Position numbers and translations under genes: made by a program
Notes under the pieces: generated by a model
Told to the model about the DNA's origin: nothing
Seen by the model: the letters and a program-made list of their open reading frames with translations, nothing else
Database searches by the model: none
Shown here: positions 50,008 to 61,573 of the stretch, piece by piece
Position numbering within the stretch: position 1 is the stretch's first letter
How the letters are laid out: every line of letters starts with the position of its first letter
Assembly: GCA_024220525.1 (NCBI GenBank)
Contig: JAMYWO010000015.1
Location: 157,598 to 221,597, forward strand
DNA length: 64,000 nt
Origin: Cochliopodium minus
Taxonomy: Eukaryota; Discosea; Himatismenida; Cochliopodiidae
Reading direction: 5' to 3'

Positions 50008-50128
50008 GGTTACAACACTGTTGCTTCGCGTGTAGTCTCCCATGCACTATTAACATAACTCAATGATGTTTGACTTCGAATATCGAGACGGGATGCGGTA
50101 TATTTATCCTATATTCTTTCAATCAAAT
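50008..50128 (-). rRNA. 5S ribosomal RNA
   Basis: On the minus strand the 3' half reads TGGGAGACTACACGCGAAGC then a GTTGTAACC end, closely matching eukaryotic 5S rRNA (yeast has GGTGACCATACGCGAAAC and a TGCAATCT end). Upstream, ACCGCATCCCGTCTCGATAT then TCGAAGTCAAAC match the loop B / helix III / internal-control region. The length to a plausible 5' end is about 120 nt, and a Pol III terminator follows. The 5' strand of helix I is divergent: the best complement to GTTGTAACC, GGTTGAAAC at 50134-50142, would make a 135-nt RNA. The 5' end is therefore approximate. A single copy is visible. Confidence 0.75.
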
Positions 50129-50384
50129 TTTTTGTTTCAACCCAATGCTTTTCATACTTTGAATAATCGAAATAAAGAGAAAAAGATGGTTGGAGAATTT
50201 ACAAATTCAAATTTAGATTGATTTATAATGCATTTTTTCAAACCCACATAAAATAAACTTTTGATGGATTTGATGGAGATCGTTGAAATCGTTCACAATT
50301 TTTTTTTTAATTTTTTCAACAGAAAAAATAATAAATAAAAAAAAAAAATTTATATTAATTTTTCAACCCTATATTTCTCAAAAA

Positions 50385-51396
50385 ATGGCAGATTTAGGAG
50401 TATCATTGGGTATTTCCAAAATTCATCATATTTAGAAAATTAAAACTCACATTTTAAATTTATAAAGACGATATAATCAAAAAGAACAAAACCACCAAAA
50501 AACCAACCAAAAAACCTATAAATAATAAATCAACAACCACGAAAAGAGATGGAAAAGATACAAGAAAAGATCCAAGAAAAAAACCAACATTAAATAAAAC
50601 CACAAATACAAATAGAAATAACACTAATAATAACAGAAATAATGTTAATTTTAAAAATGGAAATAATAACAATAATCAACCTAAGAATCCAGTATGAATC
50701 CTTTTTCTCTTTTTAATTTTAATCATTTTAAATATTATGAATCAAAATACATTTAAATTTTATATCTTCAATTGAAAACATTAATATAGAACTTTTGCAT
50801 TGAAGCGGTATAATTGATCTAATAATTCAAAATATTAAAATTTAATAATTTTATTTAACTAATAATATCATTGAAACAATTATTATTTTATATATATGCA
50901 TTATTCTGCCATATAATTTGATCAATTTTTACATAAGACTAATATATATATCATCGATTAATGAGATTTAAATTATGTAATGTTGATATTGATCCTATTA
51001 TCGATGATTTTTACAAACAAATTTCACATAAAAAACAAATTCTCACAAAAAAATAAAAAGAAAATAAAAATAGTTGTACAAAACGATTTAAAAAGACAAC
51101 CAGAAAAAAAGAAACAAGACAAACCAGAAAATAAGAAGAGAGACAAACCAGAAACAATCAAAATCTCCTTCGTCAACGAAAACGCCAACAAAAAACAAAA
51201 AGTGGACAGAAGATCTCCCGTTAGAAAAGACAGAGATCATTCTCCAAAGCCTAAAAGAGAAAGAGTTGAAGATAAAGAGTTTAAGACTTTAAGTGATCGT
51301 TTTGAAGAGCAACGTGAGAAGAAACTAGATAGAGATGGTCCTAAGAAATCAAAATCTGACTCTGGAGAAAAGAGAGTCATCCTTAACAATAAGTGA
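50385..51396 (+). CDS. UAP56-binding mRNA-export adaptor-like protein (UIF/ALY motif)
   Basis: Three exons (50385-50409, 50468-50691, 51061-51396) join in frame to 194 aa. The N-terminus, MADLGVSLDDIIKKNKTTKK, contains the UAP56-binding motif SLDDIIK with the spacing found in ALYREF and UIF/FYTTD1. The middle is Lys/Asn/Thr/Arg-rich, as in RNA-binding disordered regions. Near the C-terminus, KTLSDRFEEQREKK resembles the second UAP56-binding motif of UIF (LNERFGILKEQR). There is no RRM, so it is more UIF-like than ALY-like. The expected role is bridging the helicase UAP56 to mRNA for nuclear export. The 369-base second intron is long, so an extra exon cannot be excluded. Confidence 0.7.
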
Positions 51397-51675
51397 TTTT
51401 CATCTCTTTTTTGTTTTTTGTGGTATCTATGAAAAAATATTAAAAAAAGAAAGTTCTCAAATTTCATTTAAATTTTAATTGCAATTTTTATAATTCCAAA
51501 ATCAGAACAAATTTAAAGCATCATGTAATCATCAATATTTACATCCTTGAAAATTTTAAACAATCAATTCTTTATTACAAAATCATTTGGAGTTTGATTA
51601 GCTTTTTTGAGGGAACATAAAATTTTTTAACAATCATTATAAAAAATAATAAAAAAAATCAATTGTTCAACGGAA

Positions 51676-53772
51676 ATGCATATATTCAAGAAGAATAAAA
51701 AAATCCTTTCCAATATTGATAAGAAAAACAAACAGGGTGAGACTGTGTTGCATTTATGTGCTGATCAACCAAATACTTCACCTGATTTGATCAATCTATT
51801 GATTGAAAGATACAAATCAGATGTGAATGCTGTTGATAAAAATGGATGGGTAAGATATATTTATGAACTGAAAATTATTTCTCGAGAAAAATACTCATTT
51901 ATTTTTTTGACAAATCAAATTAATTAATATCAATCAACCTAAATACCGATAATATATAGACCCCATTACATTCTGCTGCATCATCGGGTAAATAACTTTT
52001 TCTTTGAATGAAAAAAAAGTATCAAGGAAATTAAAAAAAAAATGGATAGATATGAATAGAAATGGTTGTATCATCAACTATTCATAATCAATATAAAGAA
52101 TATTAACGGTGGAATGGAATAATTTCATTGAGAAAGCAAAAATATAATATAACTTTATATATGCTTTTAAAAAAAGATAAAAATATTCAATTCAATCTTG
52201 TGGATGATTTAAACTATAATCAACCATAAAATGTTTGAAAGGATCATAACAAACTTTGACTAATTTATAATTACAGCAAAATGTATCACAAAACAAATTT
52301 TTAGTAAAAAGTCCCAATTATTCACAAAAAAGTGAGGATAATCAAATAATCGAAAATTAAACTTTACAATTAAAAAAAAAGGAAACATTGAAATTTGTGA
52401 GATTTTATTAGACAACGGAGCATTCGCGAGGGCTTTGACAGACGATGGAGCAAGCGTATTACACTATTTCAGCAAGTCTCAATTCAACCCCGCGAAGGAG
52501 ATTATATACCGAAATGTTTTCAAGAAGCTGATCGAGAAGGGTGCAGATATAAATCACCAGAACAGGTTCGGAGAAGCTCCCTTGCATTCTGCTTCTTATA
52601 GAGGTCATATTAAATGTGTAAATCTTTTGTTGAGCGAAAAAGAAATAAAGATAAATCTTAGAACAAAGTAAAAAATTTAAAATTCACAAATTTTTAAAAA
52701 TTTAATTTAAATTATAATTATTTTTATTTAAATTATTTAAAAAATCTTGATATTTTAAAAACTAATTTTTTTTTCTTTCTTAAATCTTAAAGTACTGGCG
52801 AAACTCCTCTCTCACTTGCCTCGAGAAATGGACACGAAGACATTGTCAAAATATTGTTGTGTAATCTTTTTTTTCAAAGTGTATTTCTCAATGAAATTTC
52901 AAAAAAATTAATTTAAAATAGCCAAAGGAGCAGATGCCAATATTTCCAGTGATGAAGGAACTCTCCTGGAAATAGCCCAAAAATACAATTTGCAAAGAAT
53001 AGAGCTCTTGTTGACCAGACACAAAACACAAAGGTCATGTGGATGTTGCTCCAACATTTTTTATCCCCAACACTTTCACAGTGAAGTCCCAGATCAGTGG
53101 AAAGGTAAAATAAAAAATTAAATCTTTTTTACAATTTTATCACGATGAATTTTAAATTTTTTTAAAAAGTGATGAACCTCGTTAAGGATTCACATCCACA
53201 AATAAAATTGTCTTCGGATTTGTGTCAAATAATGGACAACTATTTCATCAGATGTCTTTTGGAGATTCCCATCAAACATGATGAAAAACAGAACAAAAAA
53301 TCCAACGATAGCAACAACACCATCATTAATTTAAATTCTAACAACGAAAATTTCAATAATGTTGTTTTTGGTATCTGGATCAAAGTTTCTAAAGTTGATT
53401 TCGAAAAGTATGTGAGCAGGTGGAAGGCAGTAGGAAGGCAATCAGTAATAAAAATATTTTTAATTTTTCTTTATTTTTATTCTAAAATTTTTTCTTCATT
53501 TTATTCTATTTAAAATCATTTTTAAAATAATTTTCTTTTGTTAGGATCCTCCCATAGAAGGAAAAATCTCCAATCACATTTACATTTATGAAAAGTATAT
53601 GTCTGACATTCCTGTTTCTATTCTTACTAGAAAGGCAGGTCTCAGACCTATTTGTGTGGTGGTAAATTGTGATCACCCCATTTATTTAGATCAAAGAAAC
53701 GGGATGGAGTGCTCTGATGCTATTTCTCATATACAATCTTTGTTGGGTACGTTAGATAAGAATGGTGTGTAG
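51676..53772 (+). CDS. Ankyrin repeats fused to a DUF2199 domain
   Basis: Seven exons join in frame to 413 aa: 51676-51849, 51960-51987, 52382-52667, 52793-52860, 52922-53104, 53170-53444 and 53545-53772. Residues 15-220 form ankyrin repeats (NKQGETVLHLCADQPNTSPD, TPLHSAASSGNIEICEILLD, GEAPLHSASYRGHIKCVNLL, TGETPLSLASRNGHEDIVKI). Residues about 235-413 match DUF2199, a domain known mainly from bacteria: CGCCSNIFYPQHFHSEVPDQ, DNYFIRCLLEIPI, NVVFGIWIKVSKVDFEKY, AGLRPICVVVNCDHPIYLDQ. An Asn-rich insert interrupts DUF2199 before the FGIW strand. The domain's function is unknown. TAG stop. Confidence 0.85.
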
Positions 53773-54031
53773 TTTTAATTGTTGGGTTTTGTTTGTGTAT
53801 TAAAATTTTTTAAAAAAAAAACTTTGTAATTAAACTTGTCACGAGCCAATTAGAAATTATTTCATCATTTCCAAAATTTTTCGAATAATATTTTCTGAAA
53901 TTGAAAATTTTTTGATTTATCTTTTCTTTTCATGTTAATCAAATTTGTATTTGGCAAATATACGAATGGATGCAAAATAAAAAAAAAGGAAAGAAAGGAA
54001 TTAGTCCCATATTTAAGAAATAAAAATAAAG

Positions 54032-57000
54032 ATGTCTGTGGTGAAAGCATTGATCAATTTAAAACCCGAATTTTTCATAATGATAGTCACTGAATGCAGA
54101 GAGGAGATCGAAGAATATCTCTCAGAGAACAAGCACAATTTTTATTTGGTATATTTTCCAAAATATTATCATAAGGAGCCAGCTAGTCTTCCAACAGATC
54201 TGATAGCAAATGGGATAATTGAATATCTGAACGTTGAATTGAAAAAAGAGGAAGAGGAGAAAGGTAAAATATAATAAATTTTGTAAATAAGATATTGGGT
54301 CTATTATAGATAAAATTAAGATATTAATCGATATCAGATGTTAAAGAACACCAGTTTCTTATTTTTTTAAGAATAAAATATCTTTTTTTTGCTGAAAATT
54401 AATAATTTCGAAATATACCACCTAAAAAGAGGATAATGATCAAAATCCGCAAGATGAGGAAGAAACATTCCTGATAGCGATAATCTATTGGTGGACGAAC
54501 AAACACATGAACATCTACGAAAGAGTGGAAGAGGGATTAAAAAAGATAAACCCAAACATGGAAGAAATAGGAAAATTAACATTACAACAATCACAGGAAA
54601 TAACAATGAAATCAACAGAAATGTTCGGATATCTAAACTTCTATCTCTTCACCGTCTTAAATAACTTGTCTCTCGAAGAATCTGTTTTGAGAGAATTAGA
54701 GCTGAATGCCAAAAACGATTTGGAGAAGAAGATGGAGCAGAGGAACGATTTGAAGAAGAGTTATGGAGAAATCATTTCTTACCAGATGCTCTCTTCACCC
54801 AGCAAGAAAACTATCATCTCTGGTTCTTCTAATCCTGTTCTCGAGAAGTTAAAGTCAGAAAAGGAAAGAAAATTATCCTTGCAAGATCTAAAAAACAATA
54901 CAAATGACTTTGTAAAAAAAAAAACAAAATATATATGTATTTTTTAAATTTATTTTACATTCTTAAAAATAAAAAATTTTAAACCATATTTTTTCTAACC
55001 TTTGCTGATTTTTTAAAATTAAATTTTTTTAAAGAACAAAAAGCCGAAAATACAAGAGAAAAATGAAAATATTGATGATGAAGAAGGTGAAGAGCCCCTA
55101 AGGAAACTGAAAAAGAAGCAGATCTCTCGGGGTACTTTGGAAACCCTCGAAGTTCCTTTCTTTTGGAGAAGTAAATCTACAAAGACATATGACAAGAGAG
55201 TCTCCTTTGTTATACCCAGGAATGATTATGATTATTCCAAAGTAAAAATAAATTTTAATTTTTTTTTAAATGTTTCGACAAATTTCTTTAACTAACAAAA
55301 AACTTTTTTAACTCTTAAAAAAAATTTCTTTTAGTATTTGGATGTTAAAGAACACTCTGGTTGGTTAGAAAAACTTTCCAAAAAAAGATCAGGAGAAGAA
55401 GATGGTAAAAAAAACTCTTTTTTTTATTTTTATAAAGATTATTTGATAAAATTCATTAATATATTTCTGTTTTATTTTATTCTAGCCAATATTTTATTAT
55501 TATAAATAAAAATTTCATAAAAATAAAAAAAGCATGGAAAAGGAGATGGGTAGTATTGAAACAAGGGAGAATAATGTGGTTCAAAAAGAAAGAGAGCATA
55601 GAACAACAAGGAACCATCCCTGTCATCTTGGTGAAATCTGTCTCTTCAAAAATATTCGGCCAAACTACTTTTTGTCTCAAAACGATAAGCAAAGATTTTA
55701 TTTTCAAATGCAAAACTGAAGAGAAAAAGAAAACTTGGATTTTCAACATCCAACAGTGGATCGCTTCTATTGATTCAATAAATAAATCTGAGCTAGCTCA
55801 TTTGAAGATCATTCTTAATACTGAGAGTTGGTGGAAGAAGCTTGGAAACCTGGAGGAGAAGAAAATTCTTTCAAAAAAAGAACAGAAAATGCCCATTATT
55901 TCAAGTTATTATGTAAAAAATAAAAAATTTTTAAATTGATTATCATCGTTAAATAAATTGTTTTGTATTTATTTTTTAAAAAAATATTTTTAGTTTCTTT
56001 ATTTTAAATTTTATATTTTTTTAATTATATTTTTTAATTATATTTTTTTTGATTAAACCTTCAATTTTTTCCAGACTTGCCAAACAGGACTTAAAATTTC
56101 AGCAGTTGTTGCTTCAACAAAGGGTCATAGACAATCTATGGAAGACAAACATATAATAGTATTAGATTCTAATGATCCGAAATCCATTTATACTTCTTCA
56201 AACGAATGCATCAAAGAAAATAATAATATTAATGAAAATAATGTTATCAGTATTAACGATGATGTAAATGAAATGGATATCAATGATAGTTCTTCACAAG
56301 AAATCAACGACGATTTTAAAAATGAAGACAAGGGTAAAACCGATATTATCGAAAATAATTTGGTCAAAGATAAAATAAATAAAAATAAAAATGTAAATAA
56401 CAATAATAACAATAACAACAACAATAAAAATAATAATAATAAAAATGTAAATAATTTTAAAACGAACCAAAACATTTCTCCCAATTTAAACTTACTCTCT
56501 GAAACAAGTCTCGAAATAGCATTTCTCGAAACAGACTCTCCAAATGAAAAAAATAAATCTCCAATCAAAACAGATCTCCCCGATAAAAACTTACCTTTTG
56601 ACTTTGAAGAAAATGTTGTTGAAAAAGAAAAAATGAAGAATTCACTGTTGAAACCTCCCAAAAGAACAAATCTTTCAAGATCTGAAGATAACATTGTTTA
56701 TAATGCTTCTCCTCCCACGAATGAAAATGCCTTTCACAAGAATTCGAGAGAGAAAAACAAAGATGATTCTTCGTCTGAAAGTCCCAAGAAGGTATTTCAC
56801 ATCAGAAAGTTGAGAAAAAAATCTGAAAATAACAAAAACGAAGAAAAAAATGAAAAAAATAAAAGCAAAATGATTTCTATCAATGTAACTGATATGGACA
56901 ATCGAAATGAAAATAAAATGGAAGACGAAAGAGAAGAAGAAAAAAAAGAAGAGATTTTCGAAAATGCTTTCTTTGCAGTTTTTGATGGTCATGCGGGAGT

Positions 57001-58154
57001 GGAAGCATCACAGTTTTGTGAAGAAAATCTTTACGAGATTATAACTTCTCATCCCAAATTCTCTTCTAACAACAAAAGTGACTTGGAGGATGCTTTGATC
57101 GATTCTTTTCACGAAACTGATAAAAAGTTTGAGGATTTTGCTAACAACTCTTCCAAAGAGTTTTATTGTGGGACCACGGTGGCTGCTTTGTTAATCAGAA
57201 ACAATTTTCTTTATTCTGCTAATTTGGGTGATTCTCGGATCGTTCTTTGTCGTGGTTCGAATGCTTTTGCTCTTTCTCACGATCACAAACCAAACAATCC
57301 TGGTATTTTTTTTTTTAAAAAATTTATCCAAATTTTATTTTTTCAATTCTTAATTTTTAAAAGGTGAGAAACAAAGAATTGAAGATGCAGGTAAAAAAAA
57401 AAATAATTGTTTCATATTTTTAATTTGTTTTTTTTAAACCCTTTTATTTAAAAGGAGGATGGATAAAAACTGAAAAAGAGTTGAACTTGGCCAATTTGTA
57501 TATACTCAACCCTCAACTTTTGTCTGAAAAAACAATCCCCAAAAACATCGCAGAAATCATTGGGTATGTTTATTCTCATAGAATATGTGGTGAACTTTCA
57601 GTTTCAAGAGGGATAGGAGATCTCGAGTACAAAGGTAAAAAAATAAAATAATTAAATAAAAATAAAACTTTTAATTGAAAAATTAAAAACAAACATTAAT
57701 AATTTTCTATATTTTAATAGGAGAGTTAAAAAACTCATTCTGGAATATGAAGTTTAGTGATGATTTGGTTTCTTCTACTCCCGACGTGATAGTACAAGAA
57801 ATTACCAAAGACGACACCTTCATTGTTCTAGCATGTGACGGGCTGTGGGACGTGATGAGCTCACAAGAAGTGGTTGACTTTGTTCAGAACAAAATAAAGA
57901 ATAGCAATCAGTTCCTAACTCCTGAAGAGATTTCATGTGATCTCGTTCAGAAAGCAATCAATTTGGGTAGTTTGGACAACATTTCTCTCATCATAGTTTT
58001 TTTGAAGGATTTTTCTTACATCAAAAACTGTCTCCTCTTCAATCAAAGTGAGAAGAAGAATCCCCAGATCAAGTTAGCTAAGAAGAGCTATAAAGGTTCT
58101 AACGGTCTTTTATTCTCTTTCTTTGATGACAAAACTAATCCCAATTCTCTTTAA
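54032..58154 (+). CDS. PH domain-PP2C protein phosphatase
   Basis: Nine exons join in frame to 1079 aa: 54032-54263, 54430-54911, 55035-55241, 55335-55404, 55533-55912, 56075-57302, 57364-57390, 57455-57634 and 57721-58154. Residues 1-300 are helical and polar with no recognised domain. A PH domain spans about 310-445 (SGWLEKLSKKRSG, AWKRRWVVLKQGRIMWFKKK, KKKTWIFNIQQWI). PP2C starts near 463 (ISAVVASTKGHRQSMEDKH) and is split by about 260 residues of Asn/Lys/Glu-rich sequence. It resumes with FAVFDGHAGVEASQFCEENL, FYCGTTVAALLI, NLGDSRIVLCR, SVSRGIGDLEYKGE, FIVLACDGLWDVMSSQEVVD and LGSLDNISLIIVFL. The metal-binding Asp residues of DGHAG, ACDGLWD and LDN are present. PHLPP joins PH and PP2C with LRRs between; here LRRs are absent. 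Confidence 0.9.
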
Positions 58155-58300
58155 AAATCATCTATCTTTGAAAAATATTGAAAGCACCTTTTTAAAAATT
58201 AAAAAAAAAGTTTTTTTGTAAAAATTTTCTTTTTCTCTTGAAATAAATTTTTAATTAATTTTTATCATTTTTTATATAAATATTTTTTTCAATTCATCAT

Positions 58301-58756
58301 TTAAATCTTGACAGGATTCAAAAGATAATGAATTGTTTTTATGAAATCTCCTTGATTTTCTACCAATGCAATTTTTGCAGTTCTTTCATCTATTTCGAAT
58401 TCATTCTTTAATAATTCCAAATCTTCTTTTTTGATTGTTATTTTTGTGGCAGTATTACTATTGATTTGGTTACAAAATGGTATAGAATAAAGGATATAAA
58501 GAAATATTAGCAAATAATAATATTTTATTCGAAAATAATTTTTATTACACTGTTGTTTCTTTCTTTTGGCTTACCAACCCTTTCAACTAAAAAATATTTT
58601 GATATAAAGGGTATTATAAATTGATTATGAACAATAATTTTATATTCTTAAATTATTATCAATTTATTCCTAATTTTATTTTACATTCCCAGTATTGACA
58701 TTGAGGGATTGTTCTTCTTTGTTCAATTTGTTGAGATCTTTTTGTTGTTGATTCAT
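58301..58756 (-). CDS. HYPK-like protein (NatA/ribosome-associated UBA-like domain)
   Basis: The last exon encodes KITIKKEDLELLKNEFEIDE and ALVENQGDFIKTIHYLLN, matching the C-terminal UBA-like domain of HYPK, a regulator of the NatA N-terminal acetyltransferase at the ribosome. The first exon starts at the ATG 58754-58756 (MNQQQKDLNKLNKEEQSLNV) and ends at a GTAAAA donor. Direct joining breaks frame. An 8-base micro-exon near 58583-58590 (TTGAAAGG, after TTTTTTAG) would restore it and give NLKGNTATKITIKK. The micro-exon is a hypothesis. NAC-alpha UBA is an alternative family, but no NAC domain is present. Confidence 0.6.
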
Positions 58757-58910
58757 TTTTTTTTATATTTTTATCTCTTTAACAAGGGATTAAATTTTAT
58801 AAAACAAAGGATACCTCCAAATATTGGTTATATTTCAATCACATTCATTTTGAGAAAAATATTTTTGTATCACAAAAAAAATTGAAAATTAAAAATTGAA
58901 AGATTTGAAA

Positions 58911-61473
58911 ATGGAGAAATTTCAATCAAAAATAAGTATATTTTTGATGTTATACTTCATTATTACTGTATATTCTGTTTCTAATTGCTACCAAGAATGT
59001 CCTTTTCAAATGCCGAATGTTTATGCAGGTAAAAATAAAAAATTTGAGTTTTTTTTTGAAATAAATTTGAATTTCTTTGATAAATTTAAAGGAAACAATT
59101 CTTTGATGGCATGCTCTTCGAATAATCAAACAATAAAAGGATATTATTGTAATCCTTATGTAGATGCTTTCTATTTGACTACCTTTAATTGTTTTGGTGA
59201 TTATAAATTCTCTGAAAAAAAAATTTTAAAAAATTCAAATCCAATTTATGATATAGTGAATTTAGAGAAGATAGGAATAGTGTCTGCGGGACCATGTATT
59301 CATTTTTCAAACTTTTATAAATAATATTTAAAAGTTCAAATTTGAAATAATAGGTGGATGTATAAACTATTGCTATGAATATTTAAACCGAGGAAAATGT
59401 ATCAATAATAAATGCATTTGCAATTCAGGATGGTCTATTTTTTTTTTTTTAATTTTTTTAATTTTTAATAAAACAATTATAGGAAGGGAATAGATTGTTC
59501 TTCGATAGATTGTAGTTCAAACAACTGTTCACAAAATGGAAAATGCTTAAAAATAAATGGGACAGACACTTGTCTTTGTAACGAGAACTTCACTGGCCAA
59601 AACTGTTCTCAAAAGTTGGAATATATTCCCCAAGTACCCAATTTCGTTTCATACCAACAATACAGTGATTGGGACGAGTTTAAAAACCAAAACCCTCTTT
59701 TTCTAACAGATGATTCTTCCACAATAAAAGTGAGTATGAGTGAAAGCGATTATAAAAGAATGTTGAATCCCTTGAACATGGACAACTCAACTTACATTAA
59801 CTCTAATTTTTTTTTCATAAATAAAAACACTTCTTTTTATTTGGAAAATGTAGGAATAAGAATTAAAGGTAAAAAGAAAAACAAAACATAACAATTATTT
59901 TTTCATTCAAAATTGTTTCCCTTTTATCACTTTTTTAAATAATAGGTTCTCTTTCAAGATTATTTGCTAAAAAATCATGGTACTTCAAATTTGACACTGT
60001 TGAAGGGAGGAAAATGTTTCAACAGAAAAAGTTCTATTTGAAATCTAGTGTTTTCGATCCTACATCTCTGAGAGAATATCTTTCCGCAAAAATGGCTTAT
60101 TCACTTGGAATGTAAAGTTATTATTGTCATTTTTATTTTCAAAATTTTTTAAAAATATTAAAAGACCAGTTGAGAGGTAAGGTTATCAAAAGTTTGTTTT
60201 ATACATGAATAAATAAACAAAAAAAAAAGAGTATCACATGCAAATTTGTTTATTAATGATCAAAACTATGGAACTTATGTTGCAATAGAGGGTTTTTTAA
60301 ATTTTTTATATTTTATAATTGAATTTTATTTATTTATTATTTGGAAAGAGATTGATGGACAGTTTCTAAAAAGTCGATTTGGAAAAAAAGCCCATAAACA
60401 TCCTCTTTACAAATGTATTGGAAATTTGAATTATCACGGAGATGATCCTGCAACATACAAAAATATGAAACAAGAAATATATGGGAGAATAGTAAATTAC
60501 TATGACCCTAAGAATAAAGCAGCTGGTAATACACTTTATTCTCCATTTTTTTAATTCTTTTTAATTTTAAATTTTTATTATTTTTTTGTTAAAAAAAAGA
60601 GTCTATAGAAGATGGATATACTCCACTCGTAACTTTACTCAAAACCTTAAACTTGAATTCAAACAATTTTTCCCAACAAATTGAAACAGTGTTTGATGTT
60701 GATTTATTTTTGAGGGTCATTGCTTTTGGTTTAAAAAAATTTAAATATATTCATTATTTATTGTTAATTTTTTAAAAAGAAATTCTTACAGCGGTAAATT
60801 TCTTCACCTAAAAATTTAAAGTTTTTCAAAAATAAATTCTTTTTTGTTTAGCAAATTGATGGATTTTTCAATGGAAATAATTTTTACATTTATCAAAATT
60901 CTTCAGGAATTTGGAAGTTTTTTCGATATGATCTTGGTAATTAAGAATTTCTATATTTTCCAAAAAATAAACTTTTTTGAAAAGATCTTTCCTTTGGAAT
61001 ACAATCTATTTATAACCCCAATGTTTCTGAAATCGATATTTTTCTTTATTCTTCAACTAACTTGGGTCCTGGGCAAGCTTTGTTCAAAAAATTTTTGCTA
61101 GTACCCCAATTCAAACAAAGATATGGTAATCCTTTCAAGATTTTATAGAACATGCTTCATTTTTTTCATTTTAAAAAAATTTTTTTTTAATTATAGTTCA
61201 AATATGGGAATCAATTATTAAGACATTTGACCAACAAATCAATGGAACACTAACTTTAGCTAAGAACCTTCACAACAATATATATTCAATAGTCCAAGAA
61301 GACATTTGGAAACAATTTGATTTGGGTTACCCTTTCTCATATTTCGTGCAAAACTTGAATTACCAAATTCCAAATGTCAGTTACACTGAAGTAAATGGTG
61401 TTATCAATTTCATTAACAACAGGTATTTGAGCGCCAAACAACAACTAGATCGTTATTTACAGAAATATAACTA
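58911..61473 (+). CDS. Secreted EGF-like/CotH kinase-domain protein
   Basis: About a dozen exons encode a secreted protein: signal peptide (SIFLMLYFIITVYSVSNCYQ), Cys-rich segment, two EGF-like modules (CCIN-type CYEYLNRGKCINNKCICN and CSQNGKCLKINGTDTCLCNE), then a CotH domain. CotH signatures are VGIRIKGSLSRLFAKKSWYF, FYLKSSVFDPTSLREYLSAK, MAYSLGMPVERVSHANLFIN, DQNYGTYVAIE, EIDGQFLKSRFGKKAHKH and FRYDLDLSFGIQ. CotH proteins are atypical secretory kinases, best known from Bacillus spore coats, with metal-binding Asp in the DLD motif. A 12-base micro-exon near 60166-60177 (encoding PVER) is required to keep frame and matches the family's G-x-P-x-x-R segment. The last exon ends LDRYLQKYN. Substrate unknown. 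Confidence 0.85.
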
Positions 61474-61573
61474 AATAATTGTATCTCAATGATCAACTTT
61501 GCTTTTATAAATTTTTGAGACTTTCAAAAGGAAGAGGAAAAAATAAAATCATAAAAAAAAAAAAAAAAAAAAA

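Noticed and set aside
56188-56992. Minus-strand hydrophobic frames opposite the PP2C insert
   Set aside because: They mirror the low-complexity insert; the plus strand carries clear PP2C motifs on both sides.
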